This document shows positions 22,935 through 31,571 of a stretch of DNA of 42,438 nucleotides, piece by piece. The stretch covers positions 1 to 42,438 of the forward strand of contig JAQVGO010000011.1 in the NCBI GenBank assembly GCA_028696715.1, read 5' to 3'. Within the stretch, counting starts at the first letter, position 1, and each line of letters opens with the position of its first letter. The notes under the pieces were generated by a model. It made no database searches and was not told where the DNA came from. It was given only the letters and a program-made list of their open reading frames with translations. The position numbers and the translations under genes were made by a program. This DNA comes from Bacteroidales bacterium. GTDB lineage: Bacteria > Bacteroidota > Bacteroidia > Bacteroidales > F082.

Positions 22935-25715
22935 ATGTTAAAACGAATTGCCTCCGTTAGTATAATCATGCTTATTCTATCTCATTTTTCGATGGCTCAG
23001 GAATGTATAAAATTAGGTCATGAAGCACATGATCATTGGTTCGAATTAAGCCATATGAAAATCTCAAACGAAGGAAATTTTATTGTTTACGAACGAAATC
23101 CTTATCGTGGTGATGGATCTTTGATCATTCAACAGTTGAGAAAATCTCAATCTGCAGATACCATTACCAGAGCCGGAAAAGCTGTTGTAAGTCCCGGATC
23201 GGATGCAGTGGCATTTGCCATTTATCCCGGGTATGATACACTTAAAGCATTGAAACTGAAAGGAATCAAAAATGATAAACTTCCAAAAGACAGTCTGGGG
23301 GTTTTCCAAATCGCATCCCGGAAGCTTGAAAAGATTCCTATGGTGAAATCATTTCAGTTTCCGGAAAAAAACAAAAGTATTCTGGTTTGGCATCATCATG
23401 CTGATTTTGAACCTGATAGTAAAGAAAAGGCAGATAGTTTGAAGCCAAATAAGAAAAAGACTAAGAAAGATGATCCGGCAGTGATGGGTATTTGGGATTT
23501 GGAGAAGGACAAAAAGCAAACAATAGAAAAAATAAAACATTACACCCTGGCTGAGGAGGGTGAAGCCTTGTTTTTTGTGCAAAAACCTAATGATACCCTC
23601 GATTCATTAAGCATTCACAGAATGGACTTAAACGGTTGGATATCAGAATGGTTGTTTTCTGTAAAAGGGGAGGTCGGGCAATTACAGTCTGATAAAAACG
23701 GTGAGCAATTTGCGCTTGTAACAAGCAGCGACACAACAAAATCAAAGGTTTACGAAATGATTTACTGGAGCGAAAATCAGGAAGCTATTCGTAAGATCGA
23801 CACTGTTTTTGAGTCCATGCCCGAAGGATATCATGTGAGCGAGCATGGCAGGCTTCGATTTAGCGATGACCAGCAGGTGCTGTACCTGGGAGTAGCTCCA
23901 AAACCTTTGCAGCAAGCTAAAGACAGCCTTACCGAGGATGAAAAAGTTCGGGTTGACATTTGGAACTGGAAAGATCAACAGTTACAATCACAACAGCTCA
24001 AACAGCTTGACAGAGAGAAGAAGAGAACGTATCTGGCAGCTTATTATCCTGACCAGAACAGCCTGATCCCTTTGGCTTCAGAGGAAATTCCGGTTGTTAG
24101 GACTGATGTTAAACGCAATCCTGTTTTTTTGTTAGGAAGCTCTGCTAAACATTATGAATATCTTAACAGCTGGGAACAAACACGTTATGTGGATTACTAC
24201 CGGATAAATAGAATCAATGGCGATACCCTGAGGCTGCTCACAAAAGCCAATTCAATAGCCAGTTTAAGTCCGCAGGGCGATTATTTGTTGTTTTACGATC
24301 GGCACGACAGTACCTGGTACAGCAAAATTATTGAAACAGCTGAAATCAAATTGCTTGCCGGAAAAGATCAGGATATCTTTTATTATGCTGAAAATGATGT
24401 GCCAAATGAAGCTGGGCCATTGGGTATAATTGGCTGGACTGAAGATGGTAAAGCATTGGTTTATAGTTCGTTTGGGATTTGGCAACTCGATCCGGCTTCT
24501 CCTGAAAAATGCCAGAGAATTTTAGGTGATAAGCAGAATGATCAGTTGCGATTCAGATATCAAAAGCTTGATCCTGAAGAGATTTTTATCCCGGAAAGTT
24601 TGTTTTTGAGCGTATTTGACAAACAGACAAAAAAGTCAGGTTATGCCAGATTCAACAGGAAAAATGGTAAACTGGAGCTGCTCCAAATTGAAGACGCCAG
24701 GCTATCAGCTTTGATGAAAGCCAAAAACGCAGCAGAATTTCTTTTCAGAAAAGAGCGCTTTGAAGATTTTCCTGATTACTATTTGGCTCAAAAGAACTGG
24801 AAATCAGTCGAGCGTCTCACGGATGCAAATCCCCAACAGTCAGCCTATTGCTGGGGCAGTGTGGAAGTTGTTTCGTGGGTTTCCTATGCCGGCGATTCAC
24901 TTCAGGGATTGATATATCTGCCTTACAATTATAGCGATCAGGGTAGCTTTCCGGTTTTAGTTTACTACTATGAAAGAAGCAGCGATAATTTGCATCGGCA
25001 TTATGCGCCAAAACCTTCGCGCTCAGTGATAAACTTTAGCGATTACACTTCAAGGGGTTATGGGGTTTTTGTTCCGGATATTGTTTATCGTACCGGCCAA
25101 CCCGGACAAAGTGCTTATGATGCCATTATGAGTGGTGTGGATGCTGTTTTGGAGGAATTTCCGGGACTCGACAGCACCCGGATGGGATTGCAGGGGCAGA
25201 GCTGGGGTGGCTATCAAACGGCCTGGCTCATCACGCGCACCGATCGTTTCAAAGCTGCGATGGCAGGAGCTCCGGTGAGCAATATGACGAGTGCCTATGG
25301 TGGGATTCGCTGGAGCAGTGGCATGGTGAGGGCGTTTCAGTACGAAGATGGCCAAAGCCGTATTGGGAAGGATTTATGGAGCGATCGGGAGGCATATATT
25401 GTGAATTCGCCGCTTTTTTATGCAGATCAGGTGAATACGCCTTTGCTGATGATGCATAATGATGAGGATGGCGCAGTGCCCTGGTATCAGGGGATTGAAT
25501 ATTTTACTGCCTTAAGAAGGTTGCAAAAACCAGTGTGGATGTTGGTTTACAACGGCGCCCCGCATAACTTGAAACGCTATGCCGACATGCAGGATCTGAC
25601 ACTCAGAATGGAGCAGTTTTTCGATCATTTCCTAATGGATGCTCCCGAACCCAATTGGATGAAAACCGGAGTAAAAGCCCTGGATAAAGGTCGGGACTTT
25701 GGATTTGAATATTAA
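22935..25715 (+). CDS. Secreted S9 prolyl-oligopeptidase-family serine peptidase
   Basis: From ATG 22935 the protein has 926 residues with a signal peptide (MLKRIASVSIIMLILSHFSM, cut after Ala-Gln). A TTG two codons upstream is less likely. The middle is a long WD-like beta-propeller region. A Lys-rich insert lies near 160-180 (NKKKTKKDD). The C-terminal alpha/beta-hydrolase domain has the nucleophile in GQSWGG (Ser756), the Asp in HNDEDGAVPW and the His in GAPHNL. Large periplasmic S9 members like this are common in Bacteroidetes and probably take peptides from imported protein; exact specificity is unknown. It is monocistronic and its stop codon overlaps that of the convergent channel gene. 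Confidence 0.9.
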   Translation: MLKRIASVSIIMLILSHFSMAQECIKLGHEAHDHWFELSHMKISNEGNFIVYERNPYRGDGSLIIQQLRKSQSADTITRAGKAVVSPGSDAVAFAIYPGYDTLKALKLKGIKNDKLPKDSLGVFQIASRKLEKIPMVKSFQFPEKNKSILVWHHHADFEPDSKEKADSLKPNKKKTKKDDPAVMGIWDLEKDKKQTIEKIKHYTLAEEGEALFFVQKPNDTLDSLSIHRMDLNGWISEWLFSVKGEVGQLQSDKNGEQFALVTSSDTTKSKVYEMIYWSENQEAIRKIDTVFESMPEGYHVSEHGRLRFSDDQQVLYLGVAPKPLQQAKDSLTEDEKVRVDIWNWKDQQLQSQQLKQLDREKKRTYLAAYYPDQNSLIPLASEEIPVVRTDVKRNPVFLLGSSAKHYEYLNSWEQTRYVDYYRINRINGDTLRLLTKANSIASLSPQGDYLLFYDRHDSTWYSKIIETAEIKLLAGKDQDIFYYAENDVPNEAGPLGIIGWTEDGKALVYSSFGIWQLDPASPEKCQRILGDKQNDQLRFRYQKLDPEEIFIPESLFLSVFDKQTKKSGYARFNRKNGKLELLQIEDARLSALMKAKNAAEFLFRKERFEDFPDYYLAQKNWKSVERLTDANPQQSAYCWGSVEVVSWVSYAGDSLQGLIYLPYNYSDQGSFPVLVYYYERSSDNLHRHYAPKPSRSVINFSDYTSRGYGVFVPDIVYRTGQPGQSAYDAIMSGVDAVLEEFPGLDSTRMGLQGQSWGGYQTAWLITRTDRFKAAMAGAPVSNMTSAYGGIRWSSGMVRAFQYEDGQSRIGKDLWSDREAYIVNSPLFYADQVNTPLLMMHNDEDGAVPWYQGIEYFTALRRLQKPVWMLVYNGAPHNLKRYADMQDLTLRMEQFFDHFLMDAPEPNWMKTGVKALDKGRDFGFEY

Positions 25716-27013
25716 TGCAAACTTTTTTGTTCGGGAGTGCTTACCAATTTTTGCAATTGCTCGGTCAGTTGATTGATGCTGCCGTCAGAAGGTGCCTGGA
25801 AAACACGCAGGTCGAATTTAGGTATCACAGCCAGGATGTGATCAAAAATGTCGCTTTGCAGATCTTCGTAAGCCACCCAGGCTTTGTTTCTGCTGAAAAC
25901 ATACACTTCGATCGGGATTCCCAACTCATTCGGCTGGAGCTGCCTTACAATCAAAGTCATATCCTGATTGACACGGGGATGTTTTTCAAAATAGGTTCGC
26001 AGATAGGCTCTGAAAACGCCCAGATTAGTTTGTCTCCGGCCATTTACGAGGGTTGAAACATCTACATTGTTTTCGGTGTTATACTTTTTAATTTCCGATT
26101 CTTTCAGCGAGATATAATCGCTCACCAACTGAAACTTCTTATATTTTTCGAGCATCTCCTCAGTACAGAATTTCACGCTGTTCATATCAATGGAGATATG
26201 TCTTTTTATTCTTCTCCCACCCGAATCGGACATGCCCCTCCAGTTGGTAAACGAATCTGTTACCATTGCATAAGTAGGGATGGTAGTGATGGTTTTATCC
26301 CAGTTTTGAACCTTTACAGTAGTAAGTGTAATTTCGAGTACATCACCATCGGCACCGTATTTTGGCATACTGATCCAGTCGCCAATCCTAACCATATCAT
26401 TAAGTGTGAGTTGTATGCCGCCAACAAAACCCAGGATAGGGTCTTTAAAGATCAGCATTAATACAGCTGAAAGCGTTCCCAATCCTAAGATGATGTTACT
26501 CAGATCCTGACCAACCAGGGTGGCAATAATCAAAAGTCCGGCAACGATATAAACTATAATTTTAAAAACCTGCATCAATCCTTTTATCGGCTTGCTTTTT
26601 GATACTTCAAAGGTGTTGTACAGGTCATTAACAGAATTGATAATGGCATCCAAAAGGAAGGCGAATATAAAAATGACATAAATGTCAATAAGGTCTTGCA
26701 CAAAAACAAAAACATCCGGAAAACTTGGCAGCGATTGTGCAACGAATTTATCGATGATCAACGAAGGCACAAAGAGGGAAGCGCGTGCAATTACCTTGTT
26801 TTTTATCAGAATATCATCAATATTGGTTTTCGACTTTTTGATGAATTGAAACAGCGTACGCTTGATGATATACCAGGTGATGTAGTATAAAGTCAAAGCG
26901 ATTGCAAACAGGCTGATAAAGGCAATGCTTTCGCTGACAATGGTTGCGTAATACTCACTGATTTGGAGCTGTAAAGCAAATTTTTTAAAAACAGAAATTA
27001 ACCAGTCAAACAT
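25712..27013 (-). CDS. MscS-family mechanosensitive channel, YbdG-like
   Basis: The 433-residue inner-membrane protein has several hydrophobic segments in its first 190 residues and then the MscS pore helix and beta domain: NIILGLGTLSAVLMLIFKDP, FVGGIQLTLNDMVRIGDWI and VQNWDKTITTIPTYAMVTDS. The C-terminal cytoplasmic part has inserts relative to small MscS proteins, as in E. coli YbdG (415 residues), and includes QLQPNELGIPIEVYVFS. It should open on osmotic downshock. The stop codon shares the TTAA at 25712-25715 with the convergent peptidase gene, leaving no space for a terminator between them. Confidence 0.9.
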   Translation of the reverse strand: MFDWLISVFKKFALQLQISEYYATIVSESIAFISLFAIALTLYYITWYIIKRTLFQFIKKSKTNIDDILIKNKVIARASLFVPSLIIDKFVAQSLPSFPDVFVFVQDLIDIYVIFIFAFLLDAIINSVNDLYNTFEVSKSKPIKGLMQVFKIIVYIVAGLLIIATLVGQDLSNIILGLGTLSAVLMLIFKDPILGFVGGIQLTLNDMVRIGDWISMPKYGADGDVLEITLTTVKVQNWDKTITTIPTYAMVTDSFTNWRGMSDSGGRRIKRHISIDMNSVKFCTEEMLEKYKKFQLVSDYISLKESEIKKYNTENNVDVSTLVNGRRQTNLGVFRAYLRTYFEKHPRVNQDMTLIVRQLQPNELGIPIEVYVFSRNKAWVAYEDLQSDIFDHILAVIPKFDLRVFQAPSDGSINQLTEQLQKLVSTPEQKSLH

Positions 27014-27033
27014 TTCAAATATAAGGGGTTTAA

Positions 27034-27738
27034 TTACAAGTATTTAATGGCTTCCAGGTATTTTTCCTGAATAAATAATAATTTTCCCTGGCAGCTTTGT
27101 TCGTCATAAATACGTACAAAATCCAGCACACCAAATTTGTCGTACATGGTGGTAAGAGCTGCATCAAAGTTGTTGTCTTCCACATTGTGTTTGATGCTGG
27201 CCGTTATTTTCTCGAACGAATTCCACCTTAACTGTACCGGCAGGTTGAGGTAATATAGCTCTTTCCAGTTTTGGTCGTGCCAGATGCCTTCACTAACCTT
27301 TTCCAGCATAAAATATTTTGTAATCTTAATGATTGAGCTATAATTACTTACTTTTCTATTTCTGATAAATTCCAATCCCAGATCCTGAAAAGCATGGATC
27401 AGCTCGCCCACAAAGTTGTAATGCAGGTATTTGATTCGGATTACGCCGGTAGGTTTGTTGTATAAATTGATTAAGCCGGGTGCTCCGTCAAAAGTGTGTG
27501 GATACTCTTTCTTTATCTGCTTAATACTTCGGATGATTTTGTCGTCGCTATACATGTTTTTTGTCACTAAAAACAAGGATTTAGGGTCAGTACGATCAGG
27601 AACTGTTGTGCCATGATAACCCGGGAAGGGGTGCAGCGACTCCAAAACCAGGGCAGATGAATGGGTTTCATGCTCAACGGAGGCCAGGTTTTCTTTTTTA
27701 GAAATAACGCCAATGGAGGATAATGTTTGGATTTCCAT
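27034..27738 (-). CDS. Unknown cytosolic protein
   Basis: This 234-residue protein is unrecognised. It has no signal peptide or membrane segment. The N-terminus is polar, followed by a GYHGTTVPDRTDPKSLFLVT stretch, an LYNKPTGVIRIKYL strand pair, and a C-terminal half rich in aromatic and charged residues (GIWHDQNWKELYYLNLPVQL, then MYDKFGVLDFVRIYDE). Composition and codon use resemble the neighbours. It ends 20 bases before the channel gene and could be cotranscribed with it. Function cannot be inferred. Confidence 0.65.
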   Translation of the reverse strand: MEIQTLSSIGVISKKENLASVEHETHSSALVLESLHPFPGYHGTTVPDRTDPKSLFLVTKNMYSDDKIIRSIKQIKKEYPHTFDGAPGLINLYNKPTGVIRIKYLHYNFVGELIHAFQDLGLEFIRNRKVSNYSSIIKITKYFMLEKVSEGIWHDQNWKELYYLNLPVQLRWNSFEKITASIKHNVEDNNFDAALTTMYDKFGVLDFVRIYDEQSCQGKLLFIQEKYLEAIKYL

Positions 27739-27813
27739 GATATTCGAGCTTTAAGGTTGTTTCAATAAAAAATTGCCGAGCGAATATACAGAAATCTGGC
27801 CTGATTCTCCAAA

Positions 27814-28413
27814 TCAATTTTTCTGCAGAATAAAAAATATCTCTCTTCCGGCTCGTGGTTTAATTGAATTTGTTGCGGTTTCGAAAGTTTTAAACCTAAA
27901 AAATGGTTTAAAAAGTGAGCGGTATGTCTCTGGATGAGAGGCAAAAGGAGGTTGACTGTGCCCGAAATCATGGTTAAAAAGTAAACCGACATATTTGCCT
28001 CCGGGCTTTAACAGTTTATTAATTTTTTCGGCTACGGCCTCCCAGCGTTCTTTTGGAAAAGAACTTAAAAAGGTTTGTTCCAGGATCAGATCATATTGCC
28101 CGTGATGCGAAAAAAAATCACTGTTCAGGATTTGATTTGCTGGAAAATCGGGGCAGATTGTCTTGAATTTGGCTACGGCTTCAGCCGAAAAATCGAGGTA
28201 AAAAGTATTCTTAAATCCCTGATCAAAAAGGTATTTCACCTCCCAGCCTTTGCCCGCTCCCGGAACCAATACCTGTAATGATTTGTCCCGTAGCTGATCG
28301 AGATAGGTTTTGATGGGTGGTGAGGCATAACCCATATCCCAGCCTTGCCTCAAAAGTTGGTATTGTGCTTCCCAATACCGGGGATGCAAAAAGTCTATGG
28401 GATGCCTATCCAT
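27814..28413 (-). CDS. TPMT-family SAM-dependent methyltransferase
   Basis: The 199-residue protein is a class I methyltransferase of the thiopurine S-methyltransferase/halide methyltransferase group. The hallmark N-terminal motif WDMGYASPP (25-33) is present, followed by the SAM-binding motif I QVLVPGAGKGWEVKYL, the acidic loop YLDFS, and DLILEQTFLSSFP with later LLKPGGKYVGLLF. Members methylate thiols, thiopurines, selenium or tellurium compounds, or halides; which applies here is not visible. It is the last gene of the envelope-lipid run, three bases after the SUI1 gene. Confidence 0.85.
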   Translation of the reverse strand: MDRHPIDFLHPRYWEAQYQLLRQGWDMGYASPPIKTYLDQLRDKSLQVLVPGAGKGWEVKYLFDQGFKNTFYLDFSAEAVAKFKTICPDFPANQILNSDFFSHHGQYDLILEQTFLSSFPKERWEAVAEKINKLLKPGGKYVGLLFNHDFGHSQPPFASHPETYRSLFKPFFRFKTFETATNSIKPRAGREIFFILQKN

Positions 28414-28416
28414 CCA

Positions 28417-28755
28417 TCATCCTCCTGCTTTTTTGGTCTGACGGTAGCCTGTTTTTAGTAAAATAGCCAGCACTTTATCTCTGAAATCACCCTGAATCAA
28501 TATCTCACCGTTTTTTACGCTACCACCTGTTCCACAGGCACTTTTGAGCGATTTCCCAAGCCTGTTCAAATCATCCGGATGGCCCTCAAATCCTGTGATG
28601 AGTGTAACTTGTTTGCCTCCTCTTTGCTTACGATCGAGCATTACCCGAAGCTTTTGCTCTGCAGCTGTAGGCGTTATTGGTTGTTCTTCTTCTGATTCTG
28701 ACTGAAAGTCAGGATTGGTGGAATAAACGAGTTGTTCGTAGTTTTTTTTCTTCAT
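28417..28755 (-). CDS. SUI1/eIF1-family translation factor (YciH-like)
   Basis: The 112-residue protein has a polar N-terminal extension (about 1-33) and a SUI1 domain: KQRGGKQVTLITGFEG, LGKSLKSACGTGGSVKNG and IQGDFRDKVLAILLKTGYRQ. YciH and relatives affect the fidelity of initiation-codon choice. Its start lies 47 bases inside the end of the lipid kinase gene. The N-terminal sequence MKKKNYEQLVYSTNPDF fits the family, so I keep this start despite the long overlap. A run of eight A in the coding strand (28742-28749) sits in the overlap. Confidence 0.9.
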   Translation of the reverse strand: MKKKNYEQLVYSTNPDFQSESEEEQPITPTAAEQKLRVMLDRKQRGGKQVTLITGFEGHPDDLNRLGKSLKSACGTGGSVKNGEILIQGDFRDKVLAILLKTGYRQTKKAGG

Positions 28756-29644
28756 CAGTACGCGGGATTATTACATTTAAACTCAGTGGATTAACCTTGA
28801 TATGTAAGTTTTTCTTCAGCTTGATTGGCTCCCCATCCAGATTGATCACCCTGTTTTTTTTACGTTTTATAATTAGTTCTGATGTTTTGAGAACCTGAAC
28901 ATACCGTGACTTATGTATCATCTTTAAAAGCAAAAGATTGATAATCAAAGGCATCTCAAAAATGTTTGGTTTTTGTACAATGCAAACATCCAGCAAGCCG
29001 TCATTCAGCTCGGCTTCCGGGGCAATGGTAGTGTTGTAGCCAAACTGACTTGAATTGGCAAAAGCAATAAAGAATGCCCTGGTTTTGAGGTGTTCGCCAT
29101 TTTCTAAAATCAGTTCGTAACTCTTTGGCCTGTAATACTGAAACCTGGCTGCAACTATTTTGAAATAAGTAAAAAATCCTCTTCCGCTATCCCGGGCAAA
29201 AAGCTTGGCTACCAAGGCATCAAAACCAACTCCGGCAATACTGATAAATACTTCTTTATCGTTGATTATTGCCGTATCTATTTTGCTGCTCAAACCTTTG
29301 TTGATGAGTTTTAAAGCACCTTCCAAACTCAAAGGAATATTCAAATGACGGGCCAGTCCATTGCCTGATCCACTTGGAATAATGCCCAATTTGGTATCGG
29401 TATTGACAAGACATCGTGCCACTTCATTTATGGTTCCATCGCCACCCACGGCAACTACAATGTCGTATTTGTCAGCGACAGCCTGCCGGCTCAATTCTGA
29501 AGCATGTCCCGGGCCTTCAGTATAGATGATCTTATAATCAAACCGTTGGGTGTCGAGTATGCTTTTCACAAAATCAGGGAAGCTTTCCTTTTGTGTGTTG
29601 CCTGAGATTGGGTTTACAATAAACAGAAGTCTTTCCTTATTCAT
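28709..29644 (-). CDS. YegS/DgkB-type diacylglycerol or lipid kinase
   Basis: The enzyme should phosphorylate diacylglycerol or a related lipid at the inner membrane surface. The 311-residue protein has the DAGK catalytic pattern: LLFIVNPISGNTQKE at the start, VVAVGGDGTINEVARCLVN (the GGDGT nucleotide-binding motif near 70), and GIIPSGSGNGLARHLNIP, followed by a C-terminal beta-sandwich domain ending in VNPLSLNVIIP. The last 16 residues lie in the overlap with the SUI1 gene and look less conserved. Its start overlaps the end of the LtaS-like gene by 8 bases. It may recycle the diacylglycerol that an LtaS-type reaction releases. Confidence 0.9.
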   Translation of the reverse strand: MNKERLLFIVNPISGNTQKESFPDFVKSILDTQRFDYKIIYTEGPGHASELSRQAVADKYDIVVAVGGDGTINEVARCLVNTDTKLGIIPSGSGNGLARHLNIPLSLEGALKLINKGLSSKIDTAIINDKEVFISIAGVGFDALVAKLFARDSGRGFFTYFKIVAARFQYYRPKSYELILENGEHLKTRAFFIAFANSSQFGYNTTIAPEAELNDGLLDVCIVQKPNIFEMPLIINLLLLKMIHKSRYVQVLKTSELIIKRKKNRVINLDGEPIKLKKNLHIKVNPLSLNVIIPRTDEEKKLRTTRLFHQS

Positions 29645-31571
29645 CTGCAGTTAATTTATTGGATATCATTCTGTTATTATATTGTTGAAGGATTGCCCGA
29701 AGCTTCGTTTCAAGCTGTGAACCTGCGGGATGATGCTCGTTTACAAGATTGTGTTGCAAAAGTGAATCTTCTTTCAAATCGAAGAAGGCTGTCGCTCTTG
29801 AGCCGTCAAATTGAAGTAAATTGTCCCCATCCTGCAATTGTATCATCTGATTAATAAAGCTGATATGCCACCCTTTTTCGTCAGTTGCGAATGGATTGTT
29901 GCCGAAGGCTAAAAAAGTTTCTGGATAGTTTGCCAGCGACAAAACAGCCGGCATGATGTCAGTTTGCTGACTTGTTTTTTTGGAATGGAAAATGCTGTCG
30001 AACAGCGGACTATAGAATGCCAGTGGTATTTTATACATGCCATATTCATTGCGATAAAAATCGGATTGAGGCTCCGGATGGGTATGATCTGCAGTGAATA
30101 TAAAAACGGTATTGTCATACCATTGGGTTTGTTGTGCTGCTTCAAAAAACTTTTTTAAGGATTGGTCAACATAGCGGATAGTGTTTTCGAACGGGCTGAA
30201 TAAATTTTGATCTGCAAGCTCAACATTTTTGGGCAAACTAAATGGGTGATGTGACGAGAGTGTGAAGATAGCTGATACAAAAGGTTCCTTAAAACTACTC
30301 ATAGTCTCGTTGCTGAATTTCAGAAATGGTTCATCGAATATGCCCCAGCTGCCATCAAAATCTGCCTCGTTAGCATATTCATTTCTGCCAAAATAATGTT
30401 CAAAACCCAAAGCCCTGGCTGTGGCATCAAAATTCATGGTGCCGTTGTTGCCGCCATGAAAAAAGGCCGTAGTATAACCCTTTTGACTGAGCAAGCTTCC
30501 CAGGCCATCTAAAGTATTTGCCGCATAAGCCGAAGTTGGATAATCTACCGGCATCAGGGATGGAAGGCCAGCTAAGATAGCCGGTAATGCTTCGATGGAT
30601 CGTCTGCCGTTGGCATGACCATCGAAAGTGATGCTTTTTGAGAACAAACTGTCAATAAAAGGTGTAAGACCTTGTTTTTGTGGATTGTAAAACCCGATCA
30701 ACTCTTGTCCAAAGCTCTCGAGTATGAGAATAACAAAATTAGGTTTGGGGTCTGTACGCTTAAACCAATCCGGCTTTTTGGTCTTTTGAAGTGGGGTGTA
30801 TATCTTTTTCAATTCTTCATCAGTGAAATCGGATCGCAGTTGCAACACCTTTTGATTGAGTGTTTTAGCTATCGAAAAGGGAGTGTTTAATACAAGTGGA
30901 ATTTGTTGGGTGCTGGCGTAACTGGCGGCTGTGACCAGGCTAATGGGTTTTAGCTGGAATCCGCCTCTTCCGGCAATAACGATAAATATACCACTAATGA
31001 CAAAGAATATCGTCTGCAAGACATACCAGATTTTCATGCGAACAGCAGCGGGTGACTGTGGGACAAAAAACCTGGTAATTCTAAACAAAACCCAGATAAA
31101 GACCACCCAAATCACCCACATATACCAATAATCAGTAAGGAATTGCCAGAGCAACAGCAGTATATTTTCATCCGGATTACTCAAAAACTGAAAAATTTCT
31201 GAGGTTGTGCGCTTTGAGATAAATCTGAAATAAATGCTATCAATCAGGTTTAATCCAATCGCCAGGGCATTGGTCCAGATAAAAATCTGATCTGCAGTTT
31301 TTTGCCATAAGGGATGATATTTTATGGGTGCAGGTATGGCTAATAGCAAGATATACAAGAGGTTAACTATGACCAGTGCCGCCAGGTCAAAACGCAAGCC
31401 GGCAAACATAAGCGACATCAGTTCGACAAAAGAAAGATAACCAAAACTGTTGAGGTTAAACACATAAAACAACCAACGACTAAGGCTTAACAAAATCATC
31501 ACTGTTGTTAACCTGAAAAGCAACAGCAGTGGCAACGATATGCGCCTGATCATTGGGAAATGAAATCTCAT
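29637..31571 (-). CDS. LtaS-like phosphoglycerol transferase/sulfatase-fold membrane protein
   Basis: The 644-residue protein has about five N-terminal membrane helices (roughly residues 10-215) and then a periplasmic alkaline-phosphatase/sulfatase-fold domain. Metal-site motifs are VILILESFGQE, FFHGGNNGTMNFD and FIFTADHTHPEP. The nucleophile position reads ANGRRSIEALPAI, with Ser325 where Gram-positive LtaS has Thr. In known members the enzyme moves glycerol phosphate from phosphatidylglycerol to a glycan or lipid, leaving diacylglycerol. Its acceptor here is unknown. The ATG overlaps the lipoprotein stop in an ATGA, and its end overlaps the lipid kinase start. Confidence 0.87.
   Translation of the reverse strand: MRFHFPMIRRISLPLLLLFRLTTVMILLSLSRWLFYVFNLNSFGYLSFVELMSLMFAGLRFDLAALVIVNLLYILLLAIPAPIKYHPLWQKTADQIFIWTNALAIGLNLIDSIYFRFISKRTTSEIFQFLSNPDENILLLLWQFLTDYWYMWVIWVVFIWVLFRITRFFVPQSPAAVRMKIWYVLQTIFFVISGIFIVIAGRGGFQLKPISLVTAASYASTQQIPLVLNTPFSIAKTLNQKVLQLRSDFTDEELKKIYTPLQKTKKPDWFKRTDPKPNFVILILESFGQELIGFYNPQKQGLTPFIDSLFSKSITFDGHANGRRSIEALPAILAGLPSLMPVDYPTSAYAANTLDGLGSLLSQKGYTTAFFHGGNNGTMNFDATARALGFEHYFGRNEYANEADFDGSWGIFDEPFLKFSNETMSSFKEPFVSAIFTLSSHHPFSLPKNVELADQNLFSPFENTIRYVDQSLKKFFEAAQQTQWYDNTVFIFTADHTHPEPQSDFYRNEYGMYKIPLAFYSPLFDSIFHSKKTSQQTDIMPAVLSLANYPETFLAFGNNPFATDEKGWHISFINQMIQLQDGDNLLQFDGSRATAFFDLKEDSLLQHNLVNEHHPAGSQLETKLRAILQQYNNRMISNKLTADE

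Noticed and set aside
27016-27023. Minus-strand TATATTTG two bases before the channel ATG as its promoter
   Set aside because: It would place the transcript start at or within the ATG, and no TTG lies at a suitable distance. A leaderless mRNA cannot be excluded but is not supported.
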